A DNA stretch of 64,000 nucleotides from Paenibacillus sp. YPG26 (GTDB lineage: Bacteria; Bacillota; Bacilli; Paenibacillales; Paenibacillaceae), in the NCBI RefSeq assembly GCF_023704175.1, contig NZ_CP084530.1, positions 2,424,501 to 2,488,500 of the forward strand, given 5' to 3'. The position numbers were made by a program, and so were the translations under genes. Within the stretch, counting starts at the first letter, position 1; each line of letters begins with the position of its first letter. This document shows, piece by piece, positions 35,933-45,127 of this stretch. The notes under the pieces were generated by a model. It ran no database searches, was not told where the DNA came from, and saw only the letters and a program-made list of their open reading frames with translations.

Positions 35933-35957
35933 CAGGAAAATCCTGTTCATACATTCT

Positions 35958-37295
35958 TTACTGAAGATTTGCGGGGACAGCAATTCCTATTAATTTATGA
36001 TCCGCCTGTATGATCGCCATTCCCTGTTCGAATTCGGTGGGTCTGTAGTTGCGGGCTCCGGATTGGATAGCAAATGCTTCTTTGCCCGTAGCCAGATCAA
36101 AGGCGCGGAAGCTGCCATCCGTCTGCCCGATGTAGATCCCATTTCCATGGATATCAATCTGCGCGGCAGGATTATCATATCTGTAGTTCACCGTGTGCTG
36201 ATCTGGCAGGTGAACGGATTTCAGGGTGAAATAGGACTGCTCTGAACCTTCTAGATAAAATATCCGATCTCGGTACACCTTCATCAGAGGATTCAATATA
36301 TTACGCCCTGGTCCCATCATTCTTCGTTCCGGCTGATCCGATTTGCCTGAATACTTGGTTAGATCAAATTGCACCCATTCGTGACTATTGAACGCATACA
36401 AATAATTCCCCTCGATCATGGCCTTAGTCGTATAACTATGCATGTATGAAGCCGGATTGTCCGACCACTGATACAAATAACCCGCTTTCTCTCCACCTGT
36501 ACGCAGGTCAAATACCTTGAGTGTCAACTCGGCGTTCGGCTTCTCGAACAGATTCGGCTCATACACAGAGTAGACCGATCCGCCTTTGACCTGAAGAGGA
36601 AGATGCTGCTGACTCTTCTCCCACAGCTTCTCGCCTGTAGCCGCATCGAAGGCTTTTAAGGTCACAGCGAAATTAGATACACCTGTATACGTCCGGAATA
36701 CAACACCATCCTGAACGGTTAGCTCCTTAGAGCCTGCTGCCGCAGATGTGTCATGATGCTCCCATCTCAATGCTCCATTCCCGGCATCAAATGCAAAGAT
36801 GTCGATCCCTCTCACGATATAAAGAGTGTCCTGAATGGGAACCAGTCTTTCCGCCTTGGCCACGGTTCGGGCCGAGACCCATTTAAGTGCACCTTTGGCA
36901 GTTAGAGCATAGGCTCTCCCATCTTCATATGTACCATACAAGGTCCCTTGATTGTATTCAATATACGGGCTCAGGCTGCTGCCGAAAGTCCAGGTCTGCC
37001 TTCCTGTGAAGACATCCCGTGCGATCAGTCTGCCTTTATCCACAGCGAAGACCTTCCCTTCTCCGGCAGCCACACGGGACTCTGGCATCTGCCCGACTTC
37101 AAGGGGAGTGGCGGATAGAGGAGCCGTCCAGGCTGGAGTAATAAATTCATGGGTTGAAGGCTCAGTCCACTGTGTAAAGGATACCGCCGCTTTTTCTGCT
37201 GACACCTTAGCAGGCTCTCCCCCTGGGATTGTAGCTCCAGCAGCAAGTAAGACCAAGACGGCTGAGCTTGTGAATTTGGCAAGTTTGTTCATCAT
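35958..37295 (-). CDS. Exported PQQ-type beta-propeller repeat protein
   Basis: A 445-residue protein with a signal peptide (MMNKLAKFTSSAVLVLLAAG) followed by blades of a WD/PQQ-like propeller. Repeats show the pattern A-x-D-x-x-T-G-x-x-x-W (for example ARDVFTGRQTWTF, FDAGNGALRWEHH, FDAATGEKLWEKS, FDLATGKEAFAIQ). Such proteins act as surface or extracytoplasmic scaffolds; there is no sign of a redox enzyme around it. The start at 37,295 has GAAGGAG 5 nt upstream and removes a frame extension to 37,340. Divergent from the YhgE/Pip gene. Confidence 0.85.
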   Translation of the reverse strand: MMNKLAKFTSSAVLVLLAAGATIPGGEPAKVSAEKAAVSFTQWTEPSTHEFITPAWTAPLSATPLEVGQMPESRVAAGEGKVFAVDKGRLIARDVFTGRQTWTFGSSLSPYIEYNQGTLYGTYEDGRAYALTAKGALKWVSARTVAKAERLVPIQDTLYIVRGIDIFAFDAGNGALRWEHHDTSAAAGSKELTVQDGVVFRTYTGVSNFAVTLKAFDAATGEKLWEKSQQHLPLQVKGGSVYSVYEPNLFEKPNAELTLKVFDLRTGGEKAGYLYQWSDNPASYMHSYTTKAMIEGNYLYAFNSHEWVQFDLTKYSGKSDQPERRMMGPGRNILNPLMKVYRDRIFYLEGSEQSYFTLKSVHLPDQHTVNYRYDNPAAQIDIHGNGIYIGQTDGSFRAFDLATGKEAFAIQSGARNYRPTEFEQGMAIIQADHKLIGIAVPANLQ

Positions 37296-37401
37296 TTGAT
37301 CTCCTTCTTCTGATGAGATTAGCTGTACTCCGGTCTGCATCGGAATGATCTATCCCCAAACCAGTCATACTATAGCAAAATTCTATTAGGCGGTTATACA
37401 C

Positions 37402-39558
37402 ATGAAGAAGCTAGGCTCCATCTATGTAAGCGACATTCGAAATATCGCAACCAACTGGACAGCAGCTGTTGTCATCCTCGGGCTCATACTTCTTCCCTCT
37501 TTATATGCCTGGTTCAATATTGCCGCATCCTGGGACCCATACAGCTCAACTCAAGGTATTCAGATTGCGGTGACCAATCTGGATAAGGGCGCACAGGTAC
37601 AAGATAAGCCTATAAATCTCGGGCTTGAGATCAAAAAATCTCTAGAGGCAAATCCCAAGATCGGATGGGTCTTCGTCTCCCATGAAGCCGCTCAGACCGG
37701 GCTGAAGCAAGGTAACTATTACGCGGCGATTGAAATCCCGGAGGAATTCTCACAGCGTATTGCCAGTGTGCTTACACCCGATCCGGTAAAGGCAGAAATT
37801 CGTTACACCGTGAACGAAAAAATAAATGCGGTGGCTCCAAAAATCACGTCGAAAGGAGCCAGTTCCATCACCCAGGAGATAAATCGCAATTTCGTCAAGA
37901 CCGCTAACGGCGCTATTTTCAAAATATTCAATGAACTTGGAATCGAACTGGAGCAGCAGCTGCCTCTAATCAACACAATGAAGGGGGTGCTCTATAAGCT
38001 TGAGACGCTATTCCCGGAGATCAACCGGGCAGCAGATTTGGCTGTTAAGGATCTCCAAGAAAGCAACAAGATCATTAAGGCGGTGCAGTCCCGGGTTCCT
38101 GCCGCAGCTGAGCTTGCCCGCAAAGGGACTGAATTCAGCAGTGGACTGATTCATTTCCTCGATCAAAGCAGTTCAGCTCTGTCAAGCGCGGCTCCCCATG
38201 TCAAACTGACTCTGTTACAGATCAGACAGGCACTTGAGAGGGCTGAACTCGGCATCGCTGCGGCAGCGGCTGAGACAGAGAACCAGACGAATGATAAAGC
38301 CCCTGAAGCCCTGAATTCAATTCTGGTTGAAGCACAAGAGAGGGCAGCAGAAGCCTTGGCGGGAGCCCGTTCATTCGAGTCACTGATTGACAGTATGAAT
38401 GCGGTGGCTCCATCTGCTTCTCTAACCGCCATATCCGATCAAATAAAGGACGTTATAGCACGTTCAGAAGCTCTCCAGAGCTCCCTGCTGCAAGCCCCCA
38501 AGCCAGGCAGTGAGCCGAATAGGGCACTGCTGGACAATTCCAGGAATATAGTAAAGTCTGTTAGTTCTAAGCTGGATCAGATGATCGCAAGCTATGATCA
38601 GGCAATCCTACCGGAGCTGCAGACGGCCCTCTCCCAGGCAAAAAGTACTGCTGCCCGTACGCGTTCCACTCTGTTAGAGGCTCAGCGTTCACTTCCTAGA
38701 GTGGAGCAGATTCTAACCGATGCCTCTCTGGGACTCACACAGGGCTTAAAGGAAGCCGAGCATGTTAGAAACCGGCTGCCTGAAGCTGAAGCTAAGCTCA
38801 GATCAGTCGGAGACAGACTGCATGCTTTGGAACAAGAAGGGCACTTGGAAGACCTGATTAAGCTGCTTCAGCTGAACTATCAGAAGGAAAGTGAATTCTT
38901 CGCTGAGCCCGTGGTTCTGGCGGAGAATAAGATATTTCCAATTCCGAACTATGGCTCTGCCATGTCTCCCTTCTTCACTACCTTATCCCTCTGGGTAGGA
39001 GGCCTGCTGCTCGTATCCATGCTCACAACCGAAGTGCACTCCAAGGGAGAGTACTCAAGCTATCAGATGTACTGTGGGCGGTTTCTCACTTTTGGAACAC
39101 TGGCCTTGCTGCAAGCATTTTTTGTAGCCACAGGAGACCTCCTGGTTCTAGGGACTTACGCCAAGGAGAAGCTCCTCTTCATTCTGTTCAGCCTGCTGAT
39201 CAGCCTGGTATTTATGCTTATGATCTATACGTTGGTGTCCGTATTTGGCAATGTCGGAAAAGCCTTGGCCATTGTGCTGCTGGTGCTGCAGCTGGCCGGC
39301 TCCGGGGGAACCTTCCCGATCCAGGTCACGCCGCCCTTCTTCCAGCTGATCTACCCGTTCCTGCCATTCACCTATGGCATCGGCCTGCTCCGCGAAGCGG
39401 TGGGCGGAATTGTGCCCGAGCTTGTGACTCGGGACATCCTGATCCTCACTCTGTACGGGCTGCTGGCGCTCCTGCTCGGTCTGACGCTCAAATCAGGCAT
39501 TAATCGGCTTGCCGCCCCTCTGGTTCAGAAGGCTAGAAAGAGTGGTCTTATTCATTAA
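37402..39558 (+). CDS. YhgE/Pip-family membrane protein (ABC-2 permease-like)
   Basis: A 718-residue membrane protein of the YhgE/Pip family, which includes the phage infection protein of Lactococcus and shares topology with EsaA/YueB of type VII secretion. One helix near the N-terminus (about 20-42) is followed by a long extracellular region (about 45-510) with helical coiled stretches, then five or six helices in the last 200 residues (about 520-710). The family start (KKLGSIYVSDIRNIATNWTA) and AAIEIPEEFSQRIAS are typical. It stands alone with its own terminator, about 5 kb from the type VII locus; a link is possible but not shown by position. Confidence 0.88.
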   Translation: MKKLGSIYVSDIRNIATNWTAAVVILGLILLPSLYAWFNIAASWDPYSSTQGIQIAVTNLDKGAQVQDKPINLGLEIKKSLEANPKIGWVFVSHEAAQTGLKQGNYYAAIEIPEEFSQRIASVLTPDPVKAEIRYTVNEKINAVAPKITSKGASSITQEINRNFVKTANGAIFKIFNELGIELEQQLPLINTMKGVLYKLETLFPEINRAADLAVKDLQESNKIIKAVQSRVPAAAELARKGTEFSSGLIHFLDQSSSALSSAAPHVKLTLLQIRQALERAELGIAAAAAETENQTNDKAPEALNSILVEAQERAAEALAGARSFESLIDSMNAVAPSASLTAISDQIKDVIARSEALQSSLLQAPKPGSEPNRALLDNSRNIVKSVSSKLDQMIASYDQAILPELQTALSQAKSTAARTRSTLLEAQRSLPRVEQILTDASLGLTQGLKEAEHVRNRLPEAEAKLRSVGDRLHALEQEGHLEDLIKLLQLNYQKESEFFAEPVVLAENKIFPIPNYGSAMSPFFTTLSLWVGGLLLVSMLTTEVHSKGEYSSYQMYCGRFLTFGTLALLQAFFVATGDLLVLGTYAKEKLLFILFSLLISLVFMLMIYTLVSVFGNVGKALAIVLLVLQLAGSGGTFPIQVTPPFFQLIYPFLPFTYGIGLLREAVGGIVPELVTRDILILTLYGLLALLLGLTLKSGINRLAAPLVQKARKSGLIH

Positions 39559-39606
39559 CAAGCAAAGAGAGTCCGCCGAAACTCAGCTGGACTCTCTTTG
39601 CTTGTT
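39557..39606. terminator. Intrinsic terminator after the YhgE/Pip gene
   Basis: Eighteen-bp perfect arms (AACAAGCAAAGAGAGTCC and complement) with a 14-nt loop, beginning at the stop codon. It can serve both convergent genes. Confidence 0.8.
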
Positions 39607-39644
39607 ATGAGTACCGGTTAATCCGGATAATTCGTCTAGTCTTA

Positions 39645-40160
39645 TTAGAGTCTCGGATTCGTATCCGAATAACGGGATGCGTTCAAAGAACGGTTAGTCC
39701 GGAAAGTATCATACACAGTAGATGTGCGCTCATCCTCATCTACCAGCACAAGGATCTTCCCATTCTCCACATAGGTTCCATACTCGTTCGCCTCATCCTC
39801 TGGAATTCCGAGGCCAACCAAGCCGCCAACCAGACCGCCTGCTCCAGCGCCGACAGCAGCACCTGTAAGTGTGGCTGCAATTGGACCCGCCGCAAGAATA
39901 GGGCCAACACCTGGAATCGCAAGAAGTCCAAGCCCTGCAAGCAGTCCTGTTACACCGCCGACAACACCACCGGTTGCCGCGCCTGTAGCTACGCCCTCTG
40001 GTGCTTTGGAACCTGTCTCCTCCGAGATTGCTGCCTGATCATCGCGGTTCTTGGTAATGACTGAGATTTCATCGGAACGGAATCCTTGGTTCTGTAGCGA
40101 CTCAATCGCTGCGGTTGCCTCCCGGTCGGTATCAAATACACCCACTATTTTCTTAGCCAT
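39645..40160 (-). CDS. General stress protein, YflT/GSP17M type
   Basis: A 171-residue protein. The N-terminal domain (MAKKIVGVFDTDREATAAIE to about residue 55) is the GSP17M/YflT fold. The middle (about 60-120) is a Gly/Ala-rich hydrophobic segment with glycine-zipper repeats (GVVGGVTGLLAGLG) that may insert in membranes. The last part (VENGKILVLVDEDE) repeats the N-terminal fold type. The start at 40,160 has AAGGAGG; the frame extension to 40,217 is not needed. Likely stress-induced, as in Bacillus. Confidence 0.85.
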   Translation of the reverse strand: MAKKIVGVFDTDREATAAIESLQNQGFRSDEISVITKNRDDQAAISEETGSKAPEGVATGAATGGVVGGVTGLLAGLGLLAIPGVGPILAAGPIAATLTGAAVGAGAGGLVGGLVGLGIPEDEANEYGTYVENGKILVLVDEDERTSTVYDTFRTNRSLNASRYSDTNPRL

Positions 40161-40237
40161 GACAATTGCCTCCTTTGATTGACTGTTCCCTCCATCATTA
40201 CCCCGATTAGGAAGCAATTAACCATATCAAGCAGGGC

Positions 40238-42775
40238 TTATTTCCGGTTGCCCGGAGGGCGAACCCGCCTCGTAGCTGTGGCTTCGAGCGGATCATCAGG
40301 CCAGTAATGCTTGGGATAACGGCCTTTCAGATCTTTTTTTACTTCGAAATAAGTATGCTCCCAAAAGCTTCGCAGGTCGGAAGTAACCTGAACCGGCCGG
40401 GAAGCCGGGGACAAGATGTGCAGCGTAACCACTGCCCGCCCATAAGCCAGACGGGGAGTATCCATAAGGCCGAACAGCTCTTGAAGCCTTACAGCTGCAT
40501 AAGGGGCCTGGGGACCCTCATAGTTCACGGCTATCCTAGAACCGCTGGGGACAGTAATATGGGTTGGTGCCTGCTCCTCCAGCTCCTGTCTCTGACTCCA
40601 ATTCAGGAGATGCTCGAGAATCTGATACAGCCTCAACGCACGGAAATCCGACTTTTTCTTGAATCCATCTATATAAGGGCCCAGCCATTCCCTGGCATTC
40701 TGCTGAAGCATGTCATTCGATACATCAGGCCAATCGCCGCCGCAGTGTTCCCGCATGAATTGGATTCTCGCTTGAAGCTGCCTGGACTTCGCATCCCAGG
40801 GAAGAAGGTCAAGCCCGTTATCCTGGATGGTCTTCAATAGAGCCATCTGAATTTGCTCCCCGGAAGGCTTGATATTAGCGGTCTCCTTAAATACAATAGC
40901 TCCCAGCTTGATCATGCTCTTCGCCCTAACTGATCCTGTGCCGTCATCCCATTTGATATCCAGCTCCTCATTCATTTCCTCTCTGAAATGATGCTCGAGC
41001 TGACTTTCGGTTAGCGGAGCGGCGAGAAGAATCCTCGCTTCAATACCTTCATCATCAACTTCAGCTGCGACAATGTATCTGCTCTGAGCCATCTGTTCCC
41101 CGTTAGCCAATTCAGCTCCCCGGCCGCTGCGCAGCAGATACCTTCCATCCATTCTCCGTTGGGCAATCCGGTCAGGGAAAGCGTAGGATAACAGCAGACC
41201 GCACAGCCGATCGGCAGCTTCGGTGGAAGGGTCGATCTGAACCCGGTCAGTCTCAGGCAGTCTGGCAATCCACTGCCTGCCCTGGGTCAGCAGCCGCTCT
41301 ACATCCGACCTGTGCGCCCCGGCCAGGTCTGTACGTCCTGTACCTTCAAGGTAGGCTCTGGTCATAACCTCGAGTCTTACCCTGAGATCATTATTCAGAC
41401 GGCCTGATGACAACCTGGGGAAGATGTCCCTGTCTTCAAGGATCGCGGCCAGAAGGCAGGCCAACCTGCCCTGTCCTATCCCCGAAGCCGCAAGTAACAT
41501 ATGCGCCAGTCTGGGATGAAGACCGAGAGCTGCCATCTGCCTGCCATGTACGGTAATATTCCCATCCGGGTCCAGGGCTTGAAGCTGGCCTAGCAGCCTC
41601 TGGGCCTGATCGATTGAAGCCGCCCTGGGCAGATCCAGCCACTGCAGTTCAGCCGGGTTCTTCACTCCCCATACCGCCAGCTCGAGAGCAACTCCTGAGA
41701 GATCGGCCTCCAGAATTTCGGGAGACGTCGTCTCAGGCAGCTGACGATCCTCCTGCTCCGTCCACAGCCGGTAACATATTCCCGGTGCTGTTCGTCCCGC
41801 CCGGCCTCTCCGCTGGTCAGCCGAATCCCTGGCGGCCCGGATTGTAACCAGCCTGCCCATGCCCGTACGGGCAGAGAACTGCTGGGTCCGCCTGAGTCCG
41901 CTGTCAATCACGACCCGTATCCCTTCTACAGTCAGGCTGGATTCAGCTATGGAAGTAGCGAGCACAACCTTGCGCCGCCCAGCCTGCGGTGCCCGAATTG
42001 CTTCATACTGCTCCGTCTGCGGCATACTTCCATAGAGGGGTACCACGTCCACATCGGGTGGAAGCCCCTGTGTCAGGCTCATCTGAACCCTCCGGATCTC
42101 CCGAACTCCGGGAAGAAAGGCCAGAATGCCTCCTTCATGCCTGGACAAGGCTGAATGGATGGCTCCAGTCATCCGTAATTCGAGCGGGTGACTGCTCGGT
42201 TCCGAATAGAATGTCTCAACCGGAAAAACTCTCCCTTTACTTTGCAGCACAGGCGCATAATTCATCAGCCGAGAGACCGGTTCAGCCGCAAGGGTTGCCG
42301 ACATGACCAGAATTCGCAAGTCTTCCCTGAGAATACTTTGACTCTGCAGAGTGATGGCCAGACCCAGATCTGCTTGAAGATTCCGCTCATGATATTCATC
42401 GAATATGATCAATCCAGTTCCCTCAAGGCCAGGGTCGGCCTGCAGCATGCGCGTTAGAATACCTTCGGTGACCACGGTAATTCTTGTCCGCTGGCTTGTT
42501 CTGCTGTCCATACGAATCCGATAGCCGACAGTCCCGCCTACCTCCTCTCCAAGCTGTGCAGCCATGAAGGCTGCCGCAGATCTGGCTGCCAATCGACGGG
42601 GCTCCAGCATAATAATCCCCTGGCCTTTCAGCCATGGTTCCCCTAATAAGGCAAGAGGCGTACGGGTCGTCTTCCCTGCCCCGGGCTCCGCCAGCAGAAC
42701 TGCACAATTACTCTTGTTCAGCGCTTCTTTCATATCTGGAATGATCTCATCTATAGGCAAATTCATAGATTTCAT
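40238..42775 (-). CDS. hrpB: ATP-dependent helicase HrpB (DEAH family)
   Basis: RNA/DNA helicase of the DEAH/RHA superfamily. Motif I GAGKTTRTPLALL near residue 36, motif II DEYHERNLQADL, motif III SATL, and motif VI QRRGRAGRTAPG are all present; the C-terminal third is the HrpB-specific domain including the late YPKHYWPDDPLEA motif. Length 845 is normal for HrpB. Motif II is DEYH rather than the more common DEFH or DEAH. The ATG at 42,775 follows AAGGAG; a TTG at 42,796 is an alternative. HrpB is best known from Proteobacteria, where its cellular task remains unclear. Confidence 0.95.
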   Translation of the reverse strand: MKSMNLPIDEIIPDMKEALNKSNCAVLLAEPGAGKTTRTPLALLGEPWLKGQGIIMLEPRRLAARSAAAFMAAQLGEEVGGTVGYRIRMDSRTSQRTRITVVTEGILTRMLQADPGLEGTGLIIFDEYHERNLQADLGLAITLQSQSILREDLRILVMSATLAAEPVSRLMNYAPVLQSKGRVFPVETFYSEPSSHPLELRMTGAIHSALSRHEGGILAFLPGVREIRRVQMSLTQGLPPDVDVVPLYGSMPQTEQYEAIRAPQAGRRKVVLATSIAESSLTVEGIRVVIDSGLRRTQQFSARTGMGRLVTIRAARDSADQRRGRAGRTAPGICYRLWTEQEDRQLPETTSPEILEADLSGVALELAVWGVKNPAELQWLDLPRAASIDQAQRLLGQLQALDPDGNITVHGRQMAALGLHPRLAHMLLAASGIGQGRLACLLAAILEDRDIFPRLSSGRLNNDLRVRLEVMTRAYLEGTGRTDLAGAHRSDVERLLTQGRQWIARLPETDRVQIDPSTEAADRLCGLLLSYAFPDRIAQRRMDGRYLLRSGRGAELANGEQMAQSRYIVAAEVDDEGIEARILLAAPLTESQLEHHFREEMNEELDIKWDDGTGSVRAKSMIKLGAIVFKETANIKPSGEQIQMALLKTIQDNGLDLLPWDAKSRQLQARIQFMREHCGGDWPDVSNDMLQQNAREWLGPYIDGFKKKSDFRALRLYQILEHLLNWSQRQELEEQAPTHITVPSGSRIAVNYEGPQAPYAAVRLQELFGLMDTPRLAYGRAVVTLHILSPASRPVQVTSDLRSFWEHTYFEVKKDLKGRYPKHYWPDDPLEATATRRVRPPGNRK

Positions 42776-42880
42776 GGACGACACTTCTCCTTGCAATGCT
42801 TTGTTGACCTAAGTCCCTGCTTCTTCGTGACCTAATCATATAGGGAGGTTATTAACCTGTCAAAACCGGGGCCATACAAA

Positions 42881-42923
42881 AAGAGGCGCCAACCGCGCCC
42901 CAGGGCACAACCAGCAACCTCTT
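42881..42923 (-). terminator. Possible terminator between the DUF1992 gene and hrpB
   Basis: Minus-strand AAGAGG-n31-CCTCTT followed by TTTG, with G/C-rich partial pairing inside the loop, 18 bp after the DUF1992 stop codon. Stem quality is modest. Confidence 0.4.
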
Positions 42924-42940
42924 CTGAATAGGTAAAAGAA

Positions 42941-43306
42941 TTATTTGAACCGTTCGCTTAGAACCGGTTCGTATTGCTGAAATGTCGTGTTCTCTGCCAG
43001 CCTACGCTCAGCAATCATCATTCGCAGCCTGGCCGTCTTTTCATTTAACAGCTTATACAAACGCTTCTTCTCGCTCGGATTACCACAAGCTTGTAGAAGA
43101 TCCTCCAGCTGTAGACATTGCGCTCTTAGGGTTAATTCTTCAGGGACGTATCCTGCATTCTTCATAACTCTGTACGCAATGCGCAGGTCTTCAGGGATAT
43201 GGGAGAGATCCTCGATTTGCAAAGACTCACCTTTGCCAGGAAGATCCTCCAGTTCTCCCCTGTCAATTTCATCCGTTATTCTCTGTTCAGCCAGCCAGGT
43301 GAACAT
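42941..43306 (-). CDS. DUF1992 (DnaJ-C28-like) protein
   Basis: A 121-residue cytoplasmic protein made almost entirely of the DUF1992 domain: WLAEQRITDEIDRGELEDLPGKGESL, followed by DLRIAYRVMKNAGYVPEEL. In eukaryotes the domain occurs in DNAJC28; bacterial versions lack the J domain. The function is unknown. Between hrpB and an SDR gene on the same strand, 31 bp from the latter. Confidence 0.9.
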   Translation of the reverse strand: MFTWLAEQRITDEIDRGELEDLPGKGESLQIEDLSHIPEDLRIAYRVMKNAGYVPEELTLRAQCLQLEDLLQACGNPSEKKRLYKLLNEKTARLRMMIAERRLAENTTFQQYEPVLSERFK

Positions 43307-43337
43307 GCCGCCCCACAGCTCCTCTCTAAATTAAGGG

Positions 43338-44144
43338 TTATAGTAATGACTCTGCTCCATCAATTACGATTCTTGCTCCAGTAATATGCTTCGATTCTGA
43401 AGAGGCCAGGAATGCAACCAGGTCGGCAACATCCTCGGGTTGGCCCGGGCCATCAGCCAGAGGCTGACTTCCTTCCGGATATTCGACAGGAATAACAATT
43501 TCCTTCAATTCATCACTAGGCTCCGTTGTCTGATCAATATTGGTGGCAATTGCCCCCGGACAGATTACATTCACTCTGATCTTGAACTTGGCAAGCTCCA
43601 GTGCAGCCATCTTCGCAAAACCGACCTGTCCCGCTTTGGTCGTACTGTAAGCAGACATACCGAATCCTGCAAACCGGTCACTTCCGTTAATGGAACTTGT
43701 GATGATGATACTGCCCTCTCCTCTTTCTTTCAGATAAGGGAGCGTATACTTCACAGTCAGGAAGGTTCCGTTGAGGTTAATGCGCAGGGTTCTTTCCCAG
43801 TCTTCAAAGCTCATTTCTTCAATTGGTGCCAGCACACCGTTAATGCCCGCATTGGCAAAAACAATGTCGATTCCTCCGAAGTAAGAAGCAGCCTCCTGCA
43901 CGGCTTTCTCCATCCGCTCAGGATCCGAGACATCCACATCAAAAGAACGGGAGACACCTCGGAAAATATTGTTGATTTCATGCTCCGTCGACCTTGTGCG
44001 GTCATTCTGCAGATCAAACAGTGCCACCTTTGCCCCTTCTTGAGCTAAGCGAATTGCCGCCGCTTTCCCAATTCCAGAGCCCGCACCTGTTACTATAGCT
44101 GTTTTTCCGTAAAAACGTTGTCGATTGGTCTGATTATGGGGCAT
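43338..44144 (-). CDS. SDR-family NAD(P)-dependent oxidoreductase
   Basis: Classical short-chain dehydrogenase of 268 residues. Cofactor motif TGAGSGIG (20-27), Asp in FDLQND favouring NAD, NAG motif (FANAGING), catalytic Ser in TSSINGS and YxxxK (AYSTTKAG). C-terminal PGAIATNI and the ITGARIVIDGAESLL end are typical. Substrate cannot be told; similar Bacillota proteins are annotated as glucose dehydrogenase- or 3-oxoacyl-ACP reductase-like enzymes. Confidence 0.93.
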   Translation of the reverse strand: MPHNQTNRQRFYGKTAIVTGAGSGIGKAAAIRLAQEGAKVALFDLQNDRTRSTEHEINNIFRGVSRSFDVDVSDPERMEKAVQEAASYFGGIDIVFANAGINGVLAPIEEMSFEDWERTLRINLNGTFLTVKYTLPYLKERGEGSIIITSSINGSDRFAGFGMSAYSTTKAGQVGFAKMAALELAKFKIRVNVICPGAIATNIDQTTEPSDELKEIVIPVEYPEGSQPLADGPGQPEDVADLVAFLASSESKHITGARIVIDGAESLL

Positions 44145-44265
44145 GATTTTTTCACTCCATCTCTCTATTTAAAGGATTTGACTTAGACAGCACACTGCTC
44201 TAAACAAGATTACCCATAAGATGATACTTTTTAATCAGAAAAGTAATTTATTTCAAAAAAAAATA

Positions 44266-44287
44266 AACGCCAAATGAATTTGGCGTT
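44266..44287 (-). terminator. Intrinsic terminator of the type VII locus
   Basis: Minus-strand AACGCCAAAT-TC-ATTTGGCGTT followed by TTTATTTTTTTTT, 9 bp after the PP2C stop codon. It marks the end of the long operon beginning near 54,272. Confidence 0.85.
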
Positions 44288-44295
44288 GTGAGTAC

Positions 44296-45120
44296 TCATA
44301 TATTCCATGTTAAATCAAGCCAGGAGGCATCATCTTCCAAGTGTTCACCCTCTGATTGCCGCACAAAAATCCGCTTCAAAACAGAAGTAATCTCATCCGG
44401 ATTCCCGCAGCGGTCAAGCAGCTTCAAGCCATCCGTATAGAGCATAATGCGGTGCTCCGTCTTCTGCCGGATTAATTCTTCCGTATATACATGGGGAGAG
44501 CTCCCTGAGATTCCATGCCGGCCGGACCATCGCTCCCTAGTTACGAACGTACCAGGCTCTATAATCAGTTCTTCGTTATTGACCCATCTTCTCAACCTGC
44601 AGTCCCCCTGCCAAGCCAGCCACAATCGCCCTGAATCCCCTCGTGCTTCCGGAAGCTCAATTCTCCCGCATAAATACATGGACTCTATTCCGCGGGAACG
44701 CTTCTCTTCCAGAACATCTCTTAGAAGCGGAGGCATATCAGGGGGCAAATCCAGCCTGTTGGCGGACTCGGAAGCTTCGGGAACCAGATCATTCAGGAAC
44801 CGTTCGAAGCCTTCTGCCGACAACTCAGGGGTGTACCCTAACCAGTTGAATATTCGGCGGCCGAGAAATCCCGCGGCGAAATCGCCCCGATAGGACAAGG
44901 ACACCCCGTCACAGACAACGAATCTGCATGAGTTGCCATCAACTCCAACTGCTAAATAATCCTGGCTGGCTTCCCCGGATCCAAGGGTGTCTTCAGACGG
45001 ACTGTACGTATATCTACAGCTAAAGTGGCTGGTTAATGTCTCCATGAGAGGATATAACTGATTCTGTTGACTTGTCCACACGAATTCAGGCGTCATAGTG
45101 GGTGTTAATTTCTTTCTCAC
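44296..45120 (-). CDS. PP2C-like Ser/Thr protein phosphatase of the type VII locus
   Basis: A 274-residue soluble protein with the PP2C fold. Metal-site motifs are recognisable although spaced differently from standard bacterial PP2C: QDYLAVGVDGNSCRFVVCDGVS (two Asp), WQGDCRLRRW (the GDSR-type motif), MLYTDGL and EDDASWLDL. All four Asp needed for the two metal ions are kept, so it is likely active. The start is GTG with AAGGTG 8 nt upstream. Last gene of the operon, 7 bp after the vWA gene, and a natural counterpart to the kinase encoded upstream. Confidence 0.78.
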   Translation of the reverse strand: MRKKLTPTMTPEFVWTSQQNQLYPLMETLTSHFSCRYTYSPSEDTLGSGEASQDYLAVGVDGNSCRFVVCDGVSLSYRGDFAAGFLGRRIFNWLGYTPELSAEGFERFLNDLVPEASESANRLDLPPDMPPLLRDVLEEKRSRGIESMYLCGRIELPEARGDSGRLWLAWQGDCRLRRWVNNEELIIEPGTFVTRERWSGRHGISGSSPHVYTEELIRQKTEHRIMLYTDGLKLLDRCGNPDEITSVLKRIFVRQSEGEHLEDDASWLDLTWNI

Positions 45121-45127
45121 CCTGACT

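Noticed and set aside
35727..35954. Minus-strand open frame of 75 codons upstream of the antiterminator gene
   Set aside because: It covers the promoter, RAT element and terminator of the PTS leader, which explain the sequence better.
37402..39558. YhgE/Pip protein as the EsaA component of the type VII system
   Set aside because: The family is shared, but the gene is separate, on the other strand, about 5 kb from the operon with unrelated genes between. Kept as a generic YhgE/Pip protein.
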